Below, one piece after another: positions 1 to 5,248 of a DNA stretch of 7,252 bases (position 1 is the first letter of the stretch; each line of letters opens with the position of its first letter). The DNA is from Gammaproteobacteria bacterium (GTDB lineage Bacteria; Pseudomonadota; Gammaproteobacteria; Chromatiales; Chromatiaceae). The DNA lies in assembly GCA_019136395.1 (NCBI GenBank), contig JAGVUH010000123.1:1-7252 (forward strand), in the 5' to 3' direction. The position numbers were made by a program, and so were the translations under genes. The notes below the pieces were generated by a model. The model worked only from the letters and a program-made list of their open reading frames with translations, did not search any database and had not been told where the DNA came from.

Positions 1-103
1 CCTTCTCGAACCAGCCCTGATCATTGGCCTGGGCGTCGTCGTCGCCGGCATTATCATTTCTATCATCGTCCCAATTCTGGGGGCCAATGAGTTGGTGATG
101 TAA
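1..103 (+). CDS. gspF: GspF, type II secretion inner-membrane platform protein (C-terminal end only)
   Basis: Only the last 33 codons are present, read in frame from base 2 to the TAA at 101-103. They give a hydrophobic final transmembrane helix followed by a short polar end: LLEPALIIGLG, a Val/Ile-rich stretch, then VPILGANELVM. A last helix starting at LEP and ending in a P-I-x-x-x-N-x-L-V tail is characteristic of GspF and PilC-family proteins. GspF is the polytopic inner-membrane protein that couples the GspE ATPase to pseudopilus assembly. Its position directly before gspG matches the usual E-F-G order. With so little sequence the family rests on the C-terminal signature plus context, which together are strong. 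Confidence 0.85.
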   Translation, partial: LLEPALIIGLGVVVAGIIISIIVPILGANELVM

Positions 104-144
104 AAATTGCGTAACTTGTTCGGTATCGCCGGGATACACGTCTA

Positions 145-175
145 GCCTGAGGTAAAATAAACTTCAGGCGTTTTT
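145..175 (+). terminator. Rho-independent terminator-like hairpin between gspF and gspG
   Basis: A 9-bp stem (145-153 GCCTGAGGT with 161-169 ACTTCAGGC, one G-U pair) closes a 7-base A-rich loop and is followed by G and five T (171-175). This is the form of an intrinsic terminator. It lies 42 bases after the gspF stop and 29 bases before the gspG start. Inside an operon it could act as a partial terminator or as a 3' stabiliser for upstream mRNA, leaving gspG to its own promoter. The fold was read by eye; no energy was computed. Confidence 0.6.
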
Positions 176-182
176 CTAAGGT

Positions 183-188
183 TATAAT
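183..188 (+). promoter_or_regulatory. possible -10 box upstream of gspG
   Basis: A perfect TATAAT lies 15 bases before the gspG ATG, just after the terminator-like hairpin. No good -35 hexamer is seen at 16-18 bases upstream (that region is the 3' arm of the hairpin), and there is no TGn extension. A start about 7 bases downstream would leave a leader of only about 9 bases, cutting into the weak AAGG ribosome site at 193-196. It is therefore a candidate only. Confidence 0.25.
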
Positions 189-203
189 TGGTAAGGCTTC
201 CCA

Positions 204-680
204 ATGAATCTAATCGCATCCATCACGCCCGGGACTGCCCAGCGCAAGGGAGAGAACAACCGGACCAGCCTCCGGCGGCGAGGCTTTACCCTTGTCGAAC
301 TCCTGGTCGTCCTGGCCATTCTTGGCCTACTTGTTGGGTTAGTGGGCCCGCAGGTGATGAAGACCCTCGGCAGTTCCAAGACCAAGACGGCCCGGATCCA
401 GATCGAGGACCTATCGGCCGCCCTGGATATTTATCGCCTGGAAGTGGGCCGCTATCCAACGACCAGTGATGGGCTTCAGGCCTTGGTTGACAACACGGCT
501 GGCGTTGCGAATTGGAATGGTCCTTACCTGAAGAAAAGTCAGGTCCCTAAGGATCCCTGGGGCTTCGATTACCAGTACCGTTCTCCGGGACAAAATGGCA
601 GCTTTGACCTTTGGTCTCTGGGCGCTGACAACCGTGAGGGTGGTGATGGAGAGAACCAGGATGTGCTTGGCTGGGAGTAA
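204..680 (+). CDS. gspG: GspG, major pseudopilin of the type II secretion system
   Basis: GspG is the main subunit of the periplasmic pseudopilus that pushes cargo through the secretin. The 158-residue precursor has a prepilin peptidase site at residues 24-32, RRRG|FTLVE, with cleavage after Gly27, the conserved Glu at +5 (Glu32), and a following hydrophobic helix (LLVVLAILGLLVGLVGP). Family signatures follow: IEDLSAALDIYRLEVGRYPT, GLQALV, YLKK..VPKDPWG..YQY, and the C-terminal loop LWSLGADNREGGDGENQD, equivalent to the calcium-binding loop of known GspG proteins. Mature length is 131 residues, normal for the family. ATG 204 is the only canonical in-frame start before the cleavage site, so the 27-residue leader is longer than the common 6-10. 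The ribosome site is weak (AAGG, 193-196). A terminator-like hairpin and TATAAT upstream hint at separate transcription. Confidence 0.97.
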   Translation: MNLIASITPGTAQRKGENNRTSLRRRGFTLVELLVVLAILGLLVGLVGPQVMKTLGSSKTKTARIQIEDLSAALDIYRLEVGRYPTTSDGLQALVDNTAGVANWNGPYLKKSQVPKDPWGFDYQYRSPGQNGSFDLWSLGADNREGGDGENQDVLGWE

Positions 681-715
681 CCCTGTCTAGGCGCGAATCC
701 CGGGTAACTAGAGTC

Positions 716-1195
716 ATGGCAGGGTTGAGTAATCTCCGCCATCGGAGTTTCAGGCGGGGATTCACCTTGCTTGAACTACTCGTGGTTCTCGCCTTGGCCA
801 CCCTGCTGATTGCCCTGGTACCGCCCCTCATTTCCGCGGCCTTGCCCGGGGTGGAACTCAAGTCATCGGCGCGTAGGGTTGCCGCTGGACTGAGGTTGGC
901 CCGGGAAGAGGCGATACGCCATGGACGGGATGTAGCAATGATCCTCGATCTGGAAGACCACAGTTACCAGGTCGAGGGGCCCTTTCGCCGGGTCGCGCTG
1001 CCAAAGGGGGTGGAGCTCAGCCTGGTGGTGGCCGAAAACGAAATGGGCAATGACCAGCGGGGGGCCATCCGCTTCTTCCCCGACGGCGGATCTACCGGGG
1101 GACGTGTTACTTTGGCCCGAAGCGGTTCTGGCTGGCAGGTCGGTGCCCAATGGCTCACTGGCCGGGTCGAGATCGTTCCCTGGAAGGGACCGTGA
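716..1195 (+). CDS. gspH: GspH, minor pseudopilin
   Basis: This is a 159-residue prepilin-like protein. Residues 13-20 read RRG|FTLLE, with predicted cleavage after Gly15 and Glu20 at +5, followed by a hydrophobic helix (LLVVLALATLLIALVPPLIS). The segment ELKSSARRVAAGLRLAREEAI with a downstream basic H-G-R-D is the typical start of the GspH/FimT globular domain, and GAIRFFPDGGSTGGRVTL is its recognisable C-terminal motif. GspH belongs to the minor pseudopilins that join the tip of the pseudopilus. It starts 35 bases after gspG with no strong ribosome site, and its TGA overlaps a GTG (1192) that may start gspI. Mature length of about 144 residues fits the family. The frame is intact and no catalytic function is expected. 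Confidence 0.94.
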   Translation: MAGLSNLRHRSFRRGFTLLELLVVLALATLLIALVPPLISAALPGVELKSSARRVAAGLRLAREEAIRHGRDVAMILDLEDHSYQVEGPFRRVALPKGVELSLVVAENEMGNDQRGAIRFFPDGGSTGGRVTLARSGSGWQVGAQWLTGRVEIVPWKGP

Positions 1196-1650
1196 GCAGG
1201 GTGTGGTATCAAGGTACGCGCGGGAAAATGGGTGCTGGCCGGTGCCCAGATCCGCGTATGGTTCAGGGCGGTTTCTCCCTGCTGGAGGTTCTGGTGGCTT
1301 TCACCATCCTAGCATTGAGTCTAGGGGTGTTGATGCAGGTTTTTTCTCAGGCACTTAATGCCGCTACCCTCAGCGGGAGCTATGGTCGTGCCACCGCTCT
1401 GGCGGAGGCGGGCATGGATCTGGTGGGAATCGACATCCCTTTGGAACCTGGCCAGCGGAGTGGTGAAACCGAGGATGGGCTCCACTGGCGCGTGCAGGTG
1501 ACGGAGGTCCCCATGGCTAACCTCCTCCCGGGGGAAGCGCCGCTGCCAATATATCTGGTCAGTTCAGAGGTATCCTGGGATTCTGTGCGTGGGGCCCGTA
1601 CCGTCTCCCTGGCTACGCTGCGTTTGGGAGAGGCCGTCCCTGAAGGCTAA
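1192..1650 (+). CDS. gspI: GspI, minor pseudopilin
   Basis: A minor pseudopilin that nucleates the tip complex with GspJ and GspK. The cleavage site reads QGG|FSLLEVLVAF with Glu at +5, followed by TILALSLGVLMQVFSQALNA, typical of GspI. The mature protein would be 125 residues, the usual size. Three starts are plausible. GTG 1192 overlaps the gspH stop as GTGA and has GGAAGG at 1182-1187 (27-residue leader); ATG 1228 gives a 15-residue leader with two Arg; ATG 1258 leaves only five residues and no charge, so it is unlikely. I chose 1192 for the overlap and ribosome site, but 1228 is nearly as good. An earlier ATG at 1150 lies deep within gspH and is less likely. The gene ends inside the 5' region of gspJ, indicating translational coupling. 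Confidence 0.92.
   Translation: MSRVWYQGTRGKMGAGRCPDPRMVQGGFSLLEVLVAFTILALSLGVLMQVFSQALNAATLSGSYGRATALAEAGMDLVGIDIPLEPGQRSGETEDGLHWRVQVTEVPMANLLPGEAPLPIYLVSSEVSWDSVRGARTVSLATLRLGEAVPEG
1626..1633 (+). promoter_or_regulatory. strong Shine-Dalgarno sequence near the gspJ start
   Basis: GGGAGAGG sits six bases before a CTG at 1640 that is in the gspJ frame. No ATG, GTG or TTG lies in that frame between here and the prepilin cleavage site. The CTG would give an 18-residue, Lys-rich leader, more ordinary than the 34-residue leader from GTG 1589. The site lies inside the last codons of gspI, so it would couple the two genes. Confidence 0.4.
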
Positions 1651-1978
1651 GCTCCTGAAAACCAAACCACACCAGCGGGCAGGCGACCGCGGTTTCACCC
1701 TGGTGGAACTGCTCATCGCCTTTGTCCTGGTTGCCCTGATCAGTCTGCTGTTGTTTTCCGGCCTGAGGGTAGGGGTGCGAGCCTGGGAGGGAGTGGAGGC
1801 GTCGGCGGAACTCAACACGGAGTTGCGCCATGTGCGTGACTTCCTGCGCCGAACCCTAAGTCAGGCGCGGGCAGTGACCTTGCTGTTAGAAGGTGAACCT
1901 TATCTTGTTTTCTCGGGGGAAGCTCAGCAACTCGACTTTGTTGCCCCACTCTCCGCGCAGGTCGGGATTCCGGGCTTG

Positions 1979-1981
1979 TAG
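1979..1981 (+). other. in-frame amber (TAG) codon within gspJ
   Basis: The flanking peptides, ...VGIPGL before and LVRLGLEN... after, are in one frame and form a continuous GspJ domain, so a single codon separates the halves. It falls at composite codon 131 counted from GTG 1589. A GTG at 1985 could allow re-initiation, but no ribosome site precedes it and the product would lack the signal helix. Confidence 0.9.
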
Positions 1982-2733
1982 CTGGTGCGCCTTGGGCTGG
2001 AAAATACGCGTTACGGACCTGCTTTAGTCCTGAGGCGGTGGCTTCTCAACCCGGAGGTGCTGGCAGGGGGGCGCGAGGTGCCGGCCTGGCAACCCCTCGG
2101 GAACGGACCAGGCTTCGCTAGTGTCACGGAAGATCAAGACGTTGCCGCCGGAGCCTTTGGCGTCACTTTGCTGCTGGAGGGTGTCGAGGAATTCGAGATC
2201 AGCTACTATGGCTTCCCCGAAGGCGAGGATCCTACCCTCAACATCGACGCCCAGCCTGAGTGGCAATCGATTTGGCAAAACCCCACCCTTCTGCCCCAGG
2301 CCGTGCGTATCCACTTGAGCAAGGCCCAGCGCGTGTGGCCCGATCTGATCGTTGAGTTGGGTCGGAGTATGCCTAGCGTTGGGATGGGCATGGCGATTCC
2401 TCGATGAGATTCTGGGTCAACCATAAGCCACTGTGCGTGCCGCTAAACGGTCGAAAAAAAGACATGGAACAGGGTATCGCACTGATGCTGGTTCTGTGGA
2501 TCATCACCCTGCTGACCATCATCGCCGTGGGATTAACAACGACCCAGCGCACGGAGACCGCCCTGGCCGCCAATCAGGTTTTTGGTGCCACCTTTCGCGC
2601 CCAGGCTGACGCGGACATCAACTTCATGGCCTTGAATCTACTCAACCAGCCACCCGTCGAGGCGCTGGCGGATAAAGACTCCATGGACAGTCAGGGGTTC
2701 TGGTTGCCGGATGTCAACCCCGGTTATGGCGAT

Positions 2734-2737
2734 GGGG
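2734..2737 (+). other. first frame change in gspK, at a G4 run
   Basis: Upstream the GspK frame reads NPGYGDG; downstream the family sequence EQALEIRVINEAS is one frame back. A fifth G here gives GDGGEQALEIRV without any extra residue. The exact site could be a few bases either side, since only the frame switch between about 2728 and 2739 is certain. No good slippery heptamer is present. Confidence 0.8.
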
Positions 2738-3084
2738 TGAACAGGCACTTGAAATCCGCGTCATTAACGAGGCCTCCCTGATAGATCTCAATATGGCGGA
2801 TCCTGGCCTCTTGATGGCGCTGATGAAGGCGGTTGGGGTGCAGGAACCGGAGAATCTGGTGGATGCGATCCTTGATTGGCGAGATCCCGATGATCTCCAT
2901 CTTGTCAACGGTGCCGAGGATGAGCAGTACGCCGCGGCCGGTCTCCCTTATGGCGCCAAGGATGGACCCTTTGATAGCGTTGAGGAACTGGGTCAGGTGA
3001 TGGGATTTGACCGTGAGCTTTATCAGGCCTTGGCGCCCGCCTTAACGGTAACCTCAGGACAAGCGAGTCCGGCCCTGGAATTTG

Positions 3085-3092
3085 CCCCCCCC
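3085..3092 (+). other. second frame change in gspK, at a C8 run
   Basis: The frame before reads LEFAPP and the frame after reads LVQAALQGIGLEEL. A ninth C gives FAPPLVQAALQ, matching the usual GspK start of the second helix-hairpin segment. The run contains C-CCC-CCC in the reading phase needed for a -1 ribosomal slip, so recoding is formally possible. Confidence 0.8.
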
Positions 3093-3357
3093 TGGTTCAA
3101 GCTGCCTTACAGGGTATCGGGCTGGAGGAGCTAGAGGAAAGATTGGCTCAAGAGACTGAGATTCTCGGCGAGTCCTCAACCGTGGCAGGCCGCGGCGGAC
3201 CGCTCTACCGGATTCAGGTGCGCTGGCAAGCCCCCGGGGAGGGCTACCGTTCAATGGAGGCACTGACAAAAATTGAACTGGGGTCGCAGCCGCCGGTGCA
3301 GGTTCTGTGGCGGCGCTACGCGGTAGACAGGACTCTCGACTAGGATCATGCAGCCTA

Positions 3358-3393
3358 ACCGGGTATGAGGGATAATGCATCCTCATGACCGGT
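3358..3393 (+). repeat. imperfect 36-base inverted repeat after gspK
   Basis: ACCGG (3358-3362) pairs with CCGGT (3389-3393); after a small internal loop ATGAGG (3365-3370) pairs with CCTCAT (3381-3386), then two more pairs across a bulged G3371 close a 5-base loop (3374-3378). It starts 15 bases after the gspK stop. It resembles a transcript-end or mRNA-stability hairpin, but has no U tract. Confidence 0.6.
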
Positions 3394-3411
3394 AACAAGG
3401 ATGGGGAGGGC

Positions 3412-3451
3412 GTAACCAGTTTTCAGAATGAAGACGTTACCTGGTTACCTG
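3412..3451 (+). repeat. inverted and tandem GTAACC/GGTTAC repeats
   Basis: GTAACCAG (3412-3419) is the exact reverse complement of CTGGTTAC (3441-3448), and GTTACCTG is repeated head to tail at 3436-3443 and 3444-3451. A further GGTAAC lies at 3391-3396 inside the preceding hairpin. The cluster could be an operator array or alternative RNA hairpins; no known regulator site was recognised. Confidence 0.5.
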
Positions 3452-3506
3452 ATTCGCCTGCCACTTGGAAGAAAGAGATGTCCCGCTGTCGATAGTTTTC
3501 AGGCTC

Positions 3507-3512
3507 TAAAAT
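3507..3512 (+). promoter_or_regulatory. weak candidate -10 box before gspL
   Basis: TAAAAT matches five of six bases of the sigma-70 -10 consensus and lies 24 bases before the gspL ATG, a fitting distance for a short leader. No convincing -35 hexamer is seen 16-18 bases upstream. It is listed because a promoter is likely in this gap, not because this site is strong. Confidence 0.2.
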
Positions 3513-3536
3513 CATTTTGTTTCTGAATTGCCACTG

Positions 3537-4637
3537 ATGCCTTCGTCCTTGTCCCTCTCCATTCCCACCACGCAAACCTTGAGCCAGAGGCTTTTCCCGG
3601 CCGCTGGGGAGTTTCGCTGGCACGCGATATTCAGTAATTGTCTGCCTGCAAGGCTGGCTAAAGCGGTGGTGGCGCGGGACAGGTACATGACCCTGGTTCT
3701 AAAGAATGACAAAGCACTGCTCTATCAAAATGAGGGGCTGGAGCGACGTCCCCTGGCCGAATTGCAGGAGCCACATGCCGCGGGCCTGGAACCCTTCCTA
3801 TTAGGCAAGCGCGAGGAGGCACTGCGTTCCCGCATCGAATTGCCCGCGGAATGGATTGTTTCGCGCTATCTCTCTCTTCCCAGTCAGGCGCGCGCGAATC
3901 TACGCCAGGTGATCCGGTATGAGATGGACCGTCTCACTCCCTTCAATCCCGATCAGGTCTACTATGACTATCGCCTGCTAGAGGGGCGGGGTAAGGGAGA
4001 TCGCCTTCATCTGGAATTGGCCCTGTGTCGCCGCGAGCCCATTCAGCCCTGGCTGGAGTGGTTGAAGCCAGCGGGCATCCCAATTGAGCGGATCACTTGG
4101 CCTCATGCCTGGCCAGCGGCTAATCTCCTTCCGGAGGATCTGCGCCCCCGGCGAGGGGGGCGCCTACTGTCTACAGGCTCCCTTCTGTCCCTGTTGGCAC
4201 TGATACTGATGGCCGCCGCGCTAGCGGGGCCAATCTGGCAAAAAACACAGCTTCTCGCCGAGCTTGAGGGGGACCTTGGTCGGCTCAAGGGGCAAGCGAC
4301 GGAAGTCACTAAATTGCGCGAGGCAATTGAGGCGGCGCATAAGGGTAGTATCGCTGTCCTGGAACGAAAGTCCAGTCAAGCGGCAATGATCGATCTGCTT
4401 CGTGATCTCACCGATCGCCTACCCGATGGTACTTGGGTGGAAAACCTGGAACTCCAGGCCAATGAAGTACAGATTCGCGGTGAATCCACCCAATCGGCCG
4501 CCCTCATTGGCCTCCTGGAAAACGCCCCTGCCTTTTCCGGTGTCAGTTTCAGGTCTCCCGTGACACAGGGAAGAAATAATGAGGGAGAACGTTTTCATAT
4601 CGGGTTCACCTTCAGTCGGGTGCCAGAGGGCTCATGA
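3537..4637 (+). CDS. gspL: GspL-like inner-membrane platform protein with a PilN-type periplasmic domain
   Basis: This 366-residue bitopic protein should anchor the GspE ATPase to the membrane. Residues 1-208 are cytoplasmic. Around residues 95-190 they show LPAEWIVSRYLSLPSQ, then LRQVIRYEMDRLTPFNPDQV, LHLELALCRREPIQPWLEWL and AGIPIERITWP, the pattern of the second actin-like subdomain of GspL and PilM; the first subdomain looks shortened. A single transmembrane helix lies at about 212-234 (SLLSLLALILMAAALAGPIW), followed by a charged coiled coil at about 235-285. A periplasmic PilN-like ferredoxin-fold domain comes next: LLRDLTDRLPDGTWVENLEL, VQIRGES, ALIGLLENAPAFSGVSF. ATG 3537 is preferred; TTG 3528 is the only other canonical upstream start. 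Neither has a clear ribosome site. The stop overlaps the gspM start (ATGA). It would also be reported as a PilN-domain protein. Confidence 0.87.
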   Translation: MPSSLSLSIPTTQTLSQRLFPAAGEFRWHAIFSNCLPARLAKAVVARDRYMTLVLKNDKALLYQNEGLERRPLAELQEPHAAGLEPFLLGKREEALRSRIELPAEWIVSRYLSLPSQARANLRQVIRYEMDRLTPFNPDQVYYDYRLLEGRGKGDRLHLELALCRREPIQPWLEWLKPAGIPIERITWPHAWPAANLLPEDLRPRRGGRLLSTGSLLSLLALILMAAALAGPIWQKTQLLAELEGDLGRLKGQATEVTKLREAIEAAHKGSIAVLERKSSQAAMIDLLRDLTDRLPDGTWVENLELQANEVQIRGESTQSAALIGLLENAPAFSGVSFRSPVTQGRNNEGERFHIGFTFSRVPEGS

Positions 4638-5248
4638 CCACCGACGCCAAGAAGCCCCGCTACCTCGCCAATTGGGCCAGGTGCATGCTGCTCTGGCTAG
4701 TCGTTCTCCTCGTTCCCCTGGGGTTGATGGTAGGTATCGGCCTCCCTTGGTATCAGCGCGTAACGGATCTGGATGCCCGGATGGACGGGGCCACGGAGCA
4801 GATTCAGCGTTATCAGCGCTTGCTGGCGGGCATCCCCCGCTTGCGGGCTGAATTAGAGCGGGAACGTAATAACGAAGAGGTCAAGGCCTACTATTTTGAC
4901 GCACCGACCGAGGCCCTGGCTGGCGCGCAACTCCAAAGCACGGTTCAGGGGATGGTCCAGACAGCCGGTGCCAAGTTAGTGAATTCCCAGTTTTTGCCCG
5001 CTGAAGCAAAAGAGCAGCCCCCCCGGGTAGGTTTGCGCGCCCAGATTCAGGGCGATACCAACGCCCTTCTGGAGATCCTCTACGATATTGAGCAGGCTAG
5101 GCCGTTCCTCTTCGTCGATCAACTCTCGATACGATCGACCACCCGTCGCGACCGGCGGCGGAGTAGCAAGGATCCTCAACCCCAAGTCCAACAAGAACTG
5201 ACGATCCGGATCGATGTCTTCGGCTATGCCCTGGGGGGTAACCAGTGA
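4634..5248 (+). CDS. gspM: GspM-like (PilO-type) inner-membrane platform protein
   Basis: GspM is a short-tailed bitopic protein that pairs with GspL in the inner-membrane platform. The 204-residue product has a short basic cytoplasmic N-terminus, one transmembrane helix at about residues 17-38 (CMLLWLVVLLVPLGLMVGIG), a coiled coil at about 40-75 (YQRVTDLDARMDGATEQIQR and on) and a periplasmic ferredoxin-like domain. The motif AYYFDAPTEALAGAQLQSTV, then LRAQIQGDTNALLEILYDIE and PFLFVDQLSI, match the GspM type b/PilO family rather than classical short GspM. A basic patch (TTRRDRRRSS) interrupts the last strands before QQELTIRIDVFGY. The start overlaps gspL by four bases (ATGA) with GAGGG just upstream; the stop overlaps the next gene (GTGA), so the three are coupled. 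Confidence 0.85.
   Translation: MTTDAKKPRYLANWARCMLLWLVVLLVPLGLMVGIGLPWYQRVTDLDARMDGATEQIQRYQRLLAGIPRLRAELERERNNEEVKAYYFDAPTEALAGAQLQSTVQGMVQTAGAKLVNSQFLPAEAKEQPPRVGLRAQIQGDTNALLEILYDIEQARPFLFVDQLSIRSTTRRDRRRSSKDPQPQVQQELTIRIDVFGYALGGNQ

Larger units (their letters stand above)
1589..2407 (+). pseudogene. gspJ: GspJ, minor pseudopilin, interrupted by an in-frame amber codon
   Basis: The N-terminal half has a clear prepilin site (GDRG|FTLVELLIAF, Glu at +5) and helix, then the GspJ-type ELNTELRHVRDFLRRTLSQA and LDFVAPLSAQVGIPGL. A TAG at 1979-1981 stops it, yet the same frame continues with LVRLGLENTRYGPALVLRRW and a full GspJ C-terminal domain (FEISYYGF, PQAVRIHL, WPDLIVEL) to the TGA at 2405-2407. 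One base change to TAT or TAC would restore a family-typical GLY motif, so a former Tyr codon is my guess. As it stands there are two pieces, 1589-1981 and 1985-2407; the second has no secretion signal. GTG 1589 is the only canonical start and lies 62 bases inside gspI. A CTG at 1640 preceded by a good ribosome site is an alternative. Real decay, amber suppression and sequence error cannot be told apart here. Confidence 0.85.
2404..3343 (+). pseudogene. gspK: GspK, minor pseudopilin, broken by two frame changes
   Basis: GspK is the largest pseudopilin and caps the pseudopilus tip. The start ATG overlaps the gspJ stop (ATGA). The prepilin site is MEQG|IALMLVLWII; Leu rather than Glu at +5 is the GspK hallmark. 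Three frames carry one continuous family sequence. The first, to the TGA ending at 2781, gives the helix and FWLPDVNPGYGDG. The second runs from about 2739 to a TAG ending at 3134 and gives EQALEIRVINEASLIDLN, NLVDAILDWRDPD and AGLPYGAKDGPFDSVEEL, classic GspK. The third runs from about 3092 to the TAG at 3341-3343 and gives VQAALQGIGLEELEERLAQ and the C-terminal YRIQVRW. Adding one G to the G4 run at 2734-2737 and one C to the C8 run at 3085-3092 yields 313 residues, normal for GspK. A later ATG at 2464 would leave almost no leader. Confidence 0.88.
3344..3536 (+). other. 193-base intergenic region between gspK and gspL, repeat-rich
   Basis: No gene was found here. It is the longest non-coding stretch in the window and breaks an otherwise compact run of genes. 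It holds an imperfect hairpin (3358-3393), an 8-bp inverted repeat (3412-3419 with 3441-3448), a tandem GTTACCTG pair (3436-3451), a 9-base direct repeat AGTTTTCAG (3418-3426 and 3494-3502) and a weak -10-like TAAAAT (3507-3512). No T-run follows either hairpin, so I do not call a terminator. Confidence 0.7.

Noticed and set aside
188..469. Plus-strand open frame overlapping gspG in another frame, 93 codons
   Set aside because: It overlaps the certain gspG frame and its product is low-complexity Pro/Arg/Gly sequence with no membrane segment or motif.
411..593. Minus-strand open frames antisense to gspG, and many like it over the other gsp genes
   Set aside because: They lie wholly antisense to genes with strong family signatures, have no recognisable domains or ribosome sites, and are expected by chance in GC-rich coding DNA.
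2121..2318. Plus-strand open frame inside the second half of gspJ
   Set aside because: It is a shifted reading of the GspJ C-terminal domain; the frame ending at 2407 carries the family motifs.
3358..3393. Hairpin after gspK as a Rho-independent terminator
   Set aside because: There is no T-run after the stem (GGTAACAAGG follows), so only an inverted repeat is claimed.
3344..3536. Possible insertion-sequence remnant or attachment site between gspK and gspL
   Set aside because: No transposase fragment, terminal inverted repeats of suitable length, target duplication or tRNA was seen; the repeats are short and nested.
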